Shown here: in pieces, positions 8,717 to 17,599 of the stretch
Layout: the number at the start of each line of letters is the position of its first letter
Position numbering within the stretch: position 1 is the stretch's first letter
Assembly: GCA_964439265.1 (NCBI GenBank)
Contig: CAYTOA010000023.1
Location: 1 to 64,000 of the forward strand
Length of the DNA: 64,000 nucleotides
Reading direction: 5' to 3'
From: JAGVPT01 sp964439265
Lineage (GTDB): Bacteria; Bacteroidota; Ignavibacteria; UBA10030; UBA8401
Notes under the pieces: model-generated
The model's input: the letters and a program-made list of their open reading frames with translations, nothing else
Told to the model about the DNA's origin: nothing
Databases searched by the model: none
Program-made: the position numbers and the translations under genes

Positions 8717-9298
8717 ATGTTCACCATCGATGAAATTGTCGTAGACGGCAGGATTGCCGACGTCCATTTTGCATGCGACCTTGGTCAATGCAAAGGGGCA
8801 TGTTGCACCCTGAGCGGCGGGCGCGGCGCTCCGGTGACCGACGAAGAAGTGGACGAGATTTATGATGCGTATCCTGTGATCAAGAAATATCTTCCTGATG
8901 ACCACATCGAATGGATCGAGCGTAACGGCCTTGTCGAAGGTGCGCCCGGATATTACGCGACCCAGTGTAAAGACGAGAGGGCATGTGTTTTCGTCTTTTA
9001 CGAAAGCGGAGTCGCGAAATGTTCGTTCGAGCAAGGGTATCACAACAAGGAAATTCAGTGGCGGAAACCTCTCTCCTGCCATCTCTTCCCGCTGCGTGCT
9101 ACTTACGGCAATCCGGAACAGTTGAAGTTTGAGTACTTACACGAATGCGAGCCGGCTTTCAAAAAAGGGAGCGTCGAGAGAATACCGCTCTTTAAATTTC
9201 TAAAGGACGTATTGGTCCGCGCGTACGGGGAGACATGGTTCAAGCGGTTTGAAACCGAATGTGAAGAGCGTTCATGTAACACTCAAAGAGGCGTTTAG
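8717..9298 (+). CDS. DUF3109 family cysteine-rich protein
   Basis: A 193-residue protein of the DUF3109 family, function unknown. It has the family start MFTIDEIVVDG, then CDLGQCKGACC with clustered cysteines, a GAPVTDEE segment and further conserved cysteines (ATQCKDERACVF, KPLSCHLFPLR, LHECEPAF, ETECEERSC) that could bind zinc or an iron-sulphur centre. I prefer the ATG at 8717 because it matches the family N-terminus; an ATG at 8693 would add eight residues. It stops five bases before rpoN and is probably co-transcribed with it. Confidence 0.8.
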   Translation: MFTIDEIVVDGRIADVHFACDLGQCKGACCTLSGGRGAPVTDEEVDEIYDAYPVIKKYLPDDHIEWIERNGLVEGAPGYYATQCKDERACVFVFYESGVAKCSFEQGYHNKEIQWRKPLSCHLFPLRATYGNPEQLKFEYLHECEPAFKKGSVERIPLFKFLKDVLVRAYGETWFKRFETECEERSCNTQRGV

Positions 9299-9303
9299 GA
9301 TTT

Positions 9304-10761
9304 ATGCTTCAAATCTCACAGCAGCAACGGCTGCTTCAAAAACTCACGCCTCAACAGATCCAGTACCTCAAGCTCCTGCAGCTTCCTACCATTGCACTCG
9401 AACAACGAATCAAGACCGAGCTGGAACAAAATCCCCTCCTTGAAGAGGGCGTCGAGGACGAGATCGAGCTCGCGCAAGAGGACGCAGAGAACGAAGCGCC
9501 GGAGGTCGAAGAGGCGACGGACGCCGAAGCTGAGGCAAAGAAAGAGAAGGACGAGGAGTTCACATTCGAAGATTTTGTGAACGATGAGAATTCGTATGCA
9601 CCGAAAACGAACAATCAGCAAGATGATGAAGATCGAGATGAGATCCCGATGTCTGCTCCCGAGCCGCTGCTGCAGAAGCTCAGGACGCAGCTCGAACTTG
9701 TCGACCTGACCGAGACTGGTATGCTGGTCGCAGATGAGATCCTTGGCAACATTGATGAGGATGGTTATCTGCGCCGGGACTTAAGCTTGATCGTCCAGGA
9801 TCTCAATCTTTCCCGGGGCCTCCAATTAACGGTCCCTCAGGCCGAGCTTGTTTTGAAGCGGGTCCAGCGGCTTGAGCCGGTGGGCATCGGGTCAAGGAAT
9901 CTCCAGGAGTGCTTGCTGCTGCAGCTCGAAGGGCGGGAATTTGAACCGAGACTAAAGAAACTCGCACGCGTTATCCTCGAAACATATTTTGATGAATTCA
10001 CCAAAAAACATTTCGAGCAGCTTTCAAAGCTCCTCGGGATATCCCTGCCGGAAGTCAAGGAAGTTCTCGATGTGATTTCTCATCTCAACCCGAAGCCGGG
10101 CGAAGGAGAAATTTCGGCTCAGGAAAATTACGTCACCGTCGACTTTCTCGTTCACTTCGAGGACGGCGAATTCGTCATCCAGCTGAACGACAAGAACGTT
10201 CCTCCGCTGCGCATCAACAAAGATTACAAAGAAATGATGTCGCGGAAGAAAAAGAACGGAGTCAACGCCGAAACGAAGACGTTCATCCGCCAGAAGTTCG
10301 AAGCTGCAAAATGGTTCATCGCTTCAATTTATCAGCGGCGCGACACGATGCTGCGGGTGATGCGGACCATCGTCGACAAGCAGCGGCAGTTCTTCGAGTT
10401 TGGAGACGGGCTGAAGCCGATGATCTACAAGGACATCGCCGCCGTGATCAAGATGGATATCTCTACGATCAGCCGCGTCGTCAACGGAAAATACGTGCAG
10501 ACGGATTTCGGCGTCCATGAACTCCGCTACTTCTTCAGCGAAGGCATCAGCACTCAAAGCGGAGAAGACGTTTCGAACAAGGAAGTCAAGCTCCGCATCA
10601 AAGAGATCCTCGAGACTGAGGATCCGCACAAGCCGCTGAGCGACGACCGTATCGCGGAGATCCTTAACGAACGGGGTTTCAACATTGCTCGCCGGACGGT
10701 CGCAAAATACCGGGAATCGATGATGATTCCCGTTGCGCGGCTTCGGCGGAAAATTTCTTAA
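9304..10761 (+). CDS. rpoN: RNA polymerase sigma-54 factor (RpoN)
   Basis: Alternative sigma factor that recognises -24/-12 promoters and needs AAA+ activators. The protein is 485 residues. Region I is glutamine- and leucine-rich (LQISQQQRLLQKLTPQQIQYLKLLQLP). An acidic region II (residues about 50-115) follows, then the core-binding domain and a helix-turn-helix (IAAVIKMDISTISRVVNGK). The RpoN box is ARRTVAKYRE, close to the C-terminus as expected. No sigma-54 activator gene and no convincing -24/-12 promoter was found in the window. Confidence 0.97.
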   Translation: MLQISQQQRLLQKLTPQQIQYLKLLQLPTIALEQRIKTELEQNPLLEEGVEDEIELAQEDAENEAPEVEEATDAEAEAKKEKDEEFTFEDFVNDENSYAPKTNNQQDDEDRDEIPMSAPEPLLQKLRTQLELVDLTETGMLVADEILGNIDEDGYLRRDLSLIVQDLNLSRGLQLTVPQAELVLKRVQRLEPVGIGSRNLQECLLLQLEGREFEPRLKKLARVILETYFDEFTKKHFEQLSKLLGISLPEVKEVLDVISHLNPKPGEGEISAQENYVTVDFLVHFEDGEFVIQLNDKNVPPLRINKDYKEMMSRKKKNGVNAETKTFIRQKFEAAKWFIASIYQRRDTMLRVMRTIVDKQRQFFEFGDGLKPMIYKDIAAVIKMDISTISRVVNGKYVQTDFGVHELRYFFSEGISTQSGEDVSNKEVKLRIKEILETEDPHKPLSDDRIAEILNERGFNIARRTVAKYRESMMIPVARLRRKIS

Positions 10762-10783
10762 CCATTTATCAATCTTACGCATT

Positions 10784-11320
10784 ATGGAAAACACCATTCG
10801 CTCTACCACAATCATCGGCCTCGCACGCGACGGAAAAGTCGCCCTCGGCAGCGACGGCCAAGTGACCCTCGGAGCCACCGTTGTCAAGCATACCGCAAAA
10901 AAAGTGCAGCGCCTGTACAACAACTCTGTCCTCGTCGGTTTTGCCGGAGCTTCCGCAGATGCGTTTACCCTTATGGAACGGTTCGAAGAGAAGCTTCAGA
11001 AACACCAGGGAAACCTTGAACGGTCCGCCGTTGAACTCGCGAAAGACTGGAGGACCGACAAATACCTCCGCCGGCTCGAAGCGATGATCGGAGTACTCGA
11101 CAAGGATCATGCGTTCATCATCTCGGGAACGGGAGACGTCATCACCCCCGACGACGGCATTGTCGCCATTGGATCGGGAGGGCCGTATGCCCTTGCAGCG
11201 GCGCGGATGCTTGTTGCATATACAAAACTTTCAGCAAAAGAAATCGTGACGCAATCGATGAAAACTGCATCGGAAATCTGTATCTATACCAACCAGAACA
11301 TCTCAATCGAAGAGTTGTGA
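10784..11320 (+). CDS. hslV: ATP-dependent protease peptidase subunit HslV
   Basis: Threonine peptidase of the HslUV (ClpQY) cytoplasmic protease. The protein is 178 residues from the ATG at 10784. The sequence STTIIGLARDGKVALGSDGQ has the expected catalytic Thr after a short propeptide (MENTIRS), the GSDGQVTLG loop and a conserved Lys in VVKHTAKKVQRLY. An in-frame start 51 bases upstream would lie inside rpoN and lacks support. It is followed four bases later by hslU. Confidence 0.95.
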   Translation: MENTIRSTTIIGLARDGKVALGSDGQVTLGATVVKHTAKKVQRLYNNSVLVGFAGASADAFTLMERFEEKLQKHQGNLERSAVELAKDWRTDKYLRRLEAMIGVLDKDHAFIISGTGDVITPDDGIVAIGSGGPYALAAARMLVAYTKLSAKEIVTQSMKTASEICIYTNQNISIEEL

Positions 11321-11324
11321 TACG

Positions 11325-12752
11325 ATGAAAACACTCAGCACATCCGAGAAAATACAGCCTGCGGGAAGAGGAATCGACCATCCAAAAGGCTCGGACGAAC
11401 TGACGCCCACTCAGATCGTCCGTGAATTGGACAAATACGTTATCGGTCAGCATGAAGCGAAAAAATCCGTAGCGATCGCGCTGCGGAACCGCTGGCGCCG
11501 CCTCCAGGTTCCTGAAAATCTCCGCGAAGAAATCATGCCCAATAATATTATTTTGATCGGGCCTACCGGTGTGGGAAAAACGGAGATCGCAAGAAGGCTG
11601 GCGAAATTGTCAAATGCCCCTTTTATTAAAGTCGAGGCGTCAAAATTCACGGAGGTCGGGTACGTCGGGCGCGACGTCGATTCCATGATCAGGGATTTGA
11701 CCGAGCTGGCTGTGGTCATGGTGAAATCTGAGAGAACTGGCGAGGTTCAGGAGAAAGCAGAACGCCTCGCCGAAGAGCGGATCCTCGACATCCTGATCCC
11801 TTCCGTCCGCAAATCAAAGACTGATGTCAATGCCGCAGCTGAGACGCCGTCCGACGAAGAATTGAACGAAAAAACACGCGAACGGTTCAGGGAGAAGATC
11901 AAAGCCGGACAGCTCGACGACAGGATCATAGAGCTTGACGTACCGAGCGATCAGTTCCCCGCGATGCAGATCCTCGGCCCGATGAATCTGGAAGAGATCG
12001 GCGTCAACCTGCAGGATGTGTTCGGTAATCTGATGCCGAAGAAAATGAAAAAAAGGAAGCTCACGATCGCGGACGCAAAAAAAATACTCGTCCAGGAGGA
12101 AGCTCAGAAATTGATCGACCAGGATGCCGCCGTAAAGGATGCGATCCACAGGGTTGAAAACTCCGGGATAGTCTTTTTAGATGAAGTGGATAAGATCGCG
12201 GGAAACCGTGGAGGGTCGGGCGGCCCCGACGTTTCCCGTGAAGGCGTCCAGCGCGACCTGCTCCCGATCGTTGAAGGCTCAACGGTCGCGACCAAATACG
12301 GCATGGTGAGGACAGACCATGTGCTGTTCATCGCCTCCGGAGCCTTTCACGTTTCAAAACCTTCCGACCTCATTCCCGAACTCCAGGGCAGGTTCCCGAT
12401 CCGCGTTGAATTAAAAAGCCTGACCGAGGACGATTTCGTCAAGATCCTCACGCTGCCGCAGAACGCGCTCATCAAACAATACACCGCCCTGTTGAAGACG
12501 GACGGGATCGAGATCGAATTCGACGAGGAAGCGATCCGCGCCATAGCACGTATTGCGACTCAGGTGAACGAAGAAGTGGAGAACATCGGCGCACGGCGTC
12601 TCCATACAATTATGACATCTCTCCTTGAAGAGATTCTCTTCGAAGCTCCGGAAAAGGTCTCGGCGGCGAAATTGGTGATCACAAAAACGATGGTGGAAGA
12701 AAAGCTCAATACCATCGTCAAGGACAAAGACTTGAGCAGGTTTATACTGTAA
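11325..12752 (+). CDS. hslU: ATP-dependent protease ATPase subunit HslU
   Basis: AAA+ unfoldase partner of HslV. The protein is 475 residues. It has the N-terminal LTPTQIVRELDKYVIGQHEAKK, Walker A GPTGVGKTE, pore motif GYVGRDV, a long helical I-domain (residues about 140-245), Walker B FLDEVDKIA and the sensor/arginine region GRFPIRVEL. The C-terminus DLSRFIL matches the HslV-activating tail of the family. It is the last gene of the run and ends at the terminator at 12850-12882. Confidence 0.96.
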   Translation: MKTLSTSEKIQPAGRGIDHPKGSDELTPTQIVRELDKYVIGQHEAKKSVAIALRNRWRRLQVPENLREEIMPNNIILIGPTGVGKTEIARRLAKLSNAPFIKVEASKFTEVGYVGRDVDSMIRDLTELAVVMVKSERTGEVQEKAERLAEERILDILIPSVRKSKTDVNAAAETPSDEELNEKTRERFREKIKAGQLDDRIIELDVPSDQFPAMQILGPMNLEEIGVNLQDVFGNLMPKKMKKRKLTIADAKKILVQEEAQKLIDQDAAVKDAIHRVENSGIVFLDEVDKIAGNRGGSGGPDVSREGVQRDLLPIVEGSTVATKYGMVRTDHVLFIASGAFHVSKPSDLIPELQGRFPIRVELKSLTEDDFVKILTLPQNALIKQYTALLKTDGIEIEFDEEAIRAIARIATQVNEEVENIGARRLHTIMTSLLEEILFEAPEKVSAAKLVITKTMVEEKLNTIVKDKDLSRFIL

Positions 12753-12849
12753 CTTTTAGATGTCGGCCACTTCGTCAGTAGATCGTTTACTACATTATTC
12801 GTCTATTCTTCAGTTCAATCCCAAAAGTGTCCGAGATCTGTTGGATTAA

Positions 12850-12882
12850 AAAGGCCCGCCCTGCGATGCAGAGCGGGCCTTT
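12850..12882. terminator. bidirectional intrinsic terminator between hslU and the barrel-protein gene
   Basis: A ten-base stem AAAGGCCCGC (12850-12859) pairs with GCGGGCCTTT (12873-12882). The loop itself can add CTGC/GCAG pairing. An A-run on the left and TTTCT on the right allow termination in both directions between the convergent genes. Confidence 0.9.
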
Positions 12883-12905
12883 CTGGTTCAAACGCAAAAA
12901 TACTT

Positions 12906-14372
12906 TTAAATCCTAAATCGCATTCCTAGCGTTATCGATGCGTTGTGGAAGCTGTTCGGATTTGTGAGAAGAGCGATGCTTTGCGTGCCAAGATCTAAAT
13001 CCCATACCGGCGTATTGAAACCGAAACCAAACGCCCATTCAAAACGTTCTCTCCCGCCGATTGAAATTCCAGTCCTTATCGGAAAGGCATTGACTGGGCG
13101 GTATTCCGCGCCGAGTGAAAAGCGCGGTATCGTGGTATTACCTGGTTCGTTATTAAACCCAACATTGAAGTCGGCGGCAATTAATAGTTGGCCGGGGAAG
13201 TAAGATACAAACGGAGCTTTATCCACTTGAAGCGCTCCGCCGATGTGCAGCGCGGTCGGGAGACTCGTTTTAAATGAAGTAGTGTCGTGCTTCTCACCTT
13301 TAAAAGCATTTTTCAAAGAGTCCTGCTGATTAAAGTCCGAGATCGAAAACCCGCCGTTGCCCTGAATAGCTTTGGTGTTTTGGGTCCACGTCATTCTTCC
13401 GATATCTGTAATGCTCACGCCTACCCGCAATGCCTGAAAAACCTCGGCGGAAACACCAATGTCAAAGCCAATGCCCCGCCCCGCCGGCTTGCCAAGAAAC
13501 TCCGATGCATTCGATGTGCTGTCGAAATTCACTTGCGACGAGTACTGAAGAAAGTTAACGTTTCCTGAAATCGGCTCTGACAAAATGATGCCCGCGGAAT
13601 CATGAGGTGTGACCTGAATATTGCCGGCATAGTGGTCTGTCCCAAAGTACGCGAAACCTTGCACATATTTTATTCCAACGCCGACTGCAATATCTCTCAC
13701 CCACGGCAATTGAACCGGGAGCATGCGTGCGTACGACAAATTGTACTCACGGATCCAGGATGCCTTTACCGATGTATTGTCCAGACTGTAATTTGCACCT
13801 TCTGGAGGAAAAGCATCGAGGAGCATTTTCAGATAGCCTTCAGGGATGTCAATGTTCGCCGCCGCCCGGTCGCTGACAGATAAGCCTATCCCGCCGAGAA
13901 AACCGCTTTGAACGGTCATTCCGAATTCCGTGACGTTGGTAGAAAATTGCGTATGCGATGTTCCACCGGGGAACAATCCCAGTATTTCATCCTTGTCGGC
14001 TTGGGTGAGGACTTTCGCATTACGAATCGTTTTTCCGTTCTTCTGGACCGGTTTACCGTTTGCATCAAGGCTGTCGACACCCGTGAAATCATCCTGATAG
14101 ATCTTATAATTCAGAAAATCACTACCCGCCACAATACCAATCGGGAGGATCTCAAAAGTAACCGTGCTGCCGCGGTCGTCGAGCGCAAGGTTCGCAGGGT
14201 TGAGCCCAAGGGCATCAAGACCGCGCGAAGAAGCGGTGAATGTTCTCGCCATTCCGACCGTTCTTCCCGAAACAAGGTCGTTGCCCGCCTCCAATGTGTT
14301 CACCATCAGCACACCCAACGCTGCGGCGATTATCACGCCTGTAAAGTGTTGTTTCTCATTAACGCCGATCAT
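12906..14372 (-). CDS. outer-membrane beta-barrel protein (DUF5723/FadL-like)
   Basis: A 488-residue exported protein. The signal peptide (MIGVNEKQHFTGVIIAAALGV…) is followed by SGRTVGMARTFTASSRGLDALGLNPANLAL, a pattern shared by FadL-like and PorV/DUF5723 barrel proteins of this phylum, where a glycine and asparagine-rich hatch region leads into the barrel. It ends in alternating β-strands with a terminal aromatic/hydrophobic strand (ITLGMRFRI). The ATG at 14372 has AAAGGAGA at ideal spacing. It lies 22 bases downstream of the large lipoprotein gene, so the two probably form an operon. The substrate is unknown. Confidence 0.7.
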   Translation of the reverse strand: MIGVNEKQHFTGVIIAAALGVLMVNTLEAGNDLVSGRTVGMARTFTASSRGLDALGLNPANLALDDRGSTVTFEILPIGIVAGSDFLNYKIYQDDFTGVDSLDANGKPVQKNGKTIRNAKVLTQADKDEILGLFPGGTSHTQFSTNVTEFGMTVQSGFLGGIGLSVSDRAAANIDIPEGYLKMLLDAFPPEGANYSLDNTSVKASWIREYNLSYARMLPVQLPWVRDIAVGVGIKYVQGFAYFGTDHYAGNIQVTPHDSAGIILSEPISGNVNFLQYSSQVNFDSTSNASEFLGKPAGRGIGFDIGVSAEVFQALRVGVSITDIGRMTWTQNTKAIQGNGGFSISDFNQQDSLKNAFKGEKHDTTSFKTSLPTALHIGGALQVDKAPFVSYFPGQLLIAADFNVGFNNEPGNTTIPRFSLGAEYRPVNAFPIRTGISIGGRERFEWAFGFGFNTPVWDLDLGTQSIALLTNPNSFHNASITLGMRFRI

Positions 14373-14394
14373 GGTTGTCTCCTTTGAATCACTG

Positions 14395-16886
14395 TTAATG
14401 GCTGCTATGGGTGAGTGAATCCACATTGACGTTGTAGCGGACGTTAAGGAACGCTTTCAATTGGATGTAATAACTTTTCTTGAACTCAACCGGCTGGTTG
14501 CTTCCGGACGTATTCAAATGTATAGTGACAGCGACGTAGCGTGCGGGATTGATCTTATCCACATCGGACGGGCTCAACGGTATTACCGTGCCTGTAATCC
14601 CGATGGGAGAACCAGGCTTTGACGCATAACGGGCGCTGTCCGCCGTGATCAATCCGGTTTTGGGAAGTGAAAGCAAAACGGCATTTGAGTCCGAGTTTGG
14701 AATCGAAGGGTTCGAAACCAGGCCGGGAATTAGTTTCGAGCCAACGGTGATCTGAAGCGGGAAACCGTTGAAGATTGTGAAGATGACATTTCCGCTGTCT
14801 ATTTGCGAGAAATTCTTCTTATCTATCTTGTTCCCCGACGTATCCGAAAGCACTACAGTATCTCTGAAGATTCCATTGATAATGCCAACGTGAACGGGGA
14901 ATGAAAAGTCCACCGATGTGAGCACGCTGTCTCCCGCCTTCACCGTCCCGGTGCTATCCGCGTACTGATAGTAGGATGCGGGGTCGACGACCGCTTGCCC
15001 GACGACTTGAAGTTTCGATGGAAGGCTCGAGTTGCCGCCGCTGAAAAATTTAGAGAGGAATTGATCGATACCGTTGGCACCGGTGCTCGTTGTCTTGTCG
15101 AAAACGATCTTCTTCGTCTGGCCGGGATTGATCCGAAGAGTGTCCGTCAGCCCGCCTCCCGCCTTCGGCTCTTGCGCTGTCAGCGATGCACGTTGAGTCC
15201 CATTGTTGTCCAGCCCAAGAATCTTCATCGTCAAGTCAGTGGGGAACAGACCCGTGCTGAGTATGTTGAGGGTGATCGAAACCGAATCAAATTTGATACT
15301 GTCGGCGGTGAATTCGTTTCCAATGTCTCCGATGGAGGAGTTGACGATTTCGTTGATTGGAACGATCGTCGGTTTCACTTTGCCGATGACCTTGCTAAGA
15401 ACGTACGTCTTCCTCGGCGGAGATTGGTGATTATTCTGCGGCTGTATCTGGACTACCACGGAGTCATCTTTCGAGATAACAACCCGGCTTTGTGTTGCAG
15501 CGAGGGTCCTGATCCTTAAAGAAAAATGAACGTTCGGTACAGAAAGCGTGTCCACATGGCCGCCGATCGTTTCTATATCCTGCGATTGAATGGCATAAGA
15601 GGGCATGGAAACCGTCTGGAGCAATTGCCCGGCGAGACCCGTCCCTGAATTCGCCGCTGGAACGGTATCCGTTCCGGTGAGATCATCGCGCAGTTGAAAA
15701 CGAGCTCCGGTGTTTTTATCCACGAATTCTTTGAAAGTGAAATCGACGGCAATTTTTGTAGGAATGTTATTCGTGATCTTGACGGTAAAACTGCCGTCGC
15801 TGAACTCCGCGCGTTTGATCTTTGTCGAGTCGTCCACGATCTGGACGGAAGAGTCGGGCAAATTCTTTACGTCGTACGGCGTGCTCAATTGAATTTTCGC
15901 TTTGCTGATCGACGGCTTCACTCCTGGACCGCCGCCGTCGATGGTCATGCNNNNNNNNNNNNNNNNNNNNNNNNNNNNNNNNNNNNNNNNNNNNNNNNNN
16001 NNNNNNNNNNNNNNNNNNNNNNNNNNNNNNNNNNNNNNNNNNNNNNNNNNTTCGCTTTGCTGATCGACGGCTTCACTCCTGGACCGCCGCCGTCGATGGT
16101 CATGCTGGCTGAGAGATTATCGGTTGCGTTGATCGTCTTTCCCTGGATGTCGCTCGATTGCGCAGTTAACCTCAAGATCAGGTTCGCACTCATCGTTTTC
16201 CCGGAGATGGATACGGTTGAAGTCGCAGTCGCACCGGGTGCGATTCCGCTGGCGAAGACAAACGTTGCCACAACGGAATCGTTGATGGCCGGGTCTGCAA
16301 GCATATCGGTGTTGATAAGCTGTACTCCCGGGTTTGCGAAGGTCACCGTGAACTGGAAGTTATTCGTTATCGACAGGGTCATTTCGCCGTTTTCAAACAC
16401 GACGTAATCATACAACGCTGCGGGGTTGCTGACCGACTGCTGCAGTGGCACCGAGAGATTTGGCCCCAATGCCGGGTATGTAAACGGCAACGGACTTGCA
16501 GGGAACAACTGAGAAGCTCCGACATTGATGCCCGAAATCGCACTCACGTCAAGCTGGAGCAATCCGATCTTGTTGCTTACCGATGCCTGCAGCGGATTCA
16601 ACTCGGGGAGATTGATCGCAGTAGGTTTGTTCAAAAGAGATGACGGTCGGTATACGATTTTGCCGCCGGAGGTATCGAACTTTGGGTCTTTCGCGATCAT
16701 TTGCTCAAACGTGAACGTCCTGTCGATGAGCCCAATATTCAGGGGAACTTGCCACGATGGCGCTTTTGGTTTGTTAGTGTCCAGCAGCTTGTTCACACAT
16801 TGGAACGAAAAAGGAAGCGTGAAGAAAAGAAGAAAAAACAACATAATTCTAGCTTTTTCAAGCTTCACCCTGGAGAGAAACTTCAT
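14395..16886 (-). CDS. large exported lipoprotein-like protein, interrupted only by a false assembly gap
   Basis: Unrecognised exported protein. The ATG at 16886 has AGGAGGACAGT just upstream. The start MKFLSRVKLEKARIMLFFLL and the following hydrophobic stretch end in FSFQC, a possible relaxed lipobox. The rest is β-rich and threonine/serine-rich with repeated sandwich-like stretches. The coding frame looks broken at the N-run, but removing the 100 N and one copy of the flanking 55-base duplication leaves 2337 bases, exactly 779 codons, and joins the two halves at GGGPGVKPSISKA-KIQLSTPYDV. It is therefore one gene of about 778 residues. The downstream neighbour is an outer-membrane barrel, so a surface or envelope role is likely. 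Confidence 0.7.
15896..16105. other. assembly join: 100 N flanked by identical 55-base copies
   Basis: Bases 15896-15950 and 16051-16105 are identical (both begin TTCGCTTTGCTGATCG and end GGTCATGC) and enclose exactly 100 N. Two contigs that overlap by 55 bases were joined with a placeholder gap, so no sequence is missing; one copy is redundant. Confidence 0.95.
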
Positions 16887-17092
16887 ACTGTCCTCCTGAC
16901 TAAAGTGGTACCACAAGCGATATTCGGCATTAGGAAGGCCACAGTTCGTTGAATGAAATGAACCACCTGCTGACAATGTATGTCACCCGCACAGGACAAT
17001 TGTTGATGTACGTCATACAATGAGCAGCGGCCACGGTAGGGAAAAGTACGGACGCCTACTTGCGGCGTCCGTCACTCGGTGAAACACAGCAA

Positions 17093-17431
17093 TCAGTGGA
17101 TCTTTTCTTCTTTGGTTTTCGTGGGAAGCTGAAACCCGAAATTCGGCGTCGGAGGCTCATCCCCCAAGATCTTAATCTCACCAAATTTGGATTCGTACTT
17201 CTCAATATTGTCCTTGAGCGCATTCAGGAGCAGACGTCCGTGCTGAGGAGTCATGACGATCCGCGCGAAGACTTTTGCCTTGGGGACGCCCGGCAATATC
17301 CGGGTGAAGTCGATGACAAATTCAGCGGGTGAATGGGTGATGATCGCCAAATTTGAGTAAATGCCTTCGGCTTCCTTTTCGCCCAACTCGATATTGATCT
17401 GTTGCCCTTGCGGGGGCTGTGGATTGCTCAT
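17093..17431 (-). CDS. DUF3467 family protein
   Basis: A 112-residue protein of the DUF3467 family, function unknown. Family signs are INIELGEKEAEGIYSNLAII, the SPAEFVIDF core and ARIVMTPQHGRLLLNALKDN. The start at 17431 has GAGGAA six bases upstream; the ATG at 17437 abuts that sequence and is too close. It stands alone on the minus strand between the TPR lipoprotein gene (17600) and the large lipoprotein gene. Confidence 0.85.
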   Translation of the reverse strand: MSNPQPPQGQQINIELGEKEAEGIYSNLAIITHSPAEFVIDFTRILPGVPKAKVFARIVMTPQHGRLLLNALKDNIEKYESKFGEIKILGDEPPTPNFGFQLPTKTKEEKIH

Positions 17432-17599
17432 CAGCATTTCCTCTTAGTAATTAATTCACACCCTTCATTATTCAACGAGCAAGCATCACACGAAGGCGCT
17501 GGCTAAGCCATCCCTTTGGGAAAAGCCGCATGATGATGACAAAAACAGAACCTTCGCGACGTAGCGCCTTCGCGTGAGATAACTTTTCAGATGATCGAC

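Noticed and set aside
9304..10761. Sigma-54 -24/-12 promoters expected because rpoN is present
   Set aside because: Only off-spacing matches inside coding regions (for example near 2226) were seen; none is convincing.
14395..16976. Two separate genes (14395-15948 and 15945-16976)
   Set aside because: The split is caused by 100 N plus a duplicated 55-mer; removing them gives one continuous frame.
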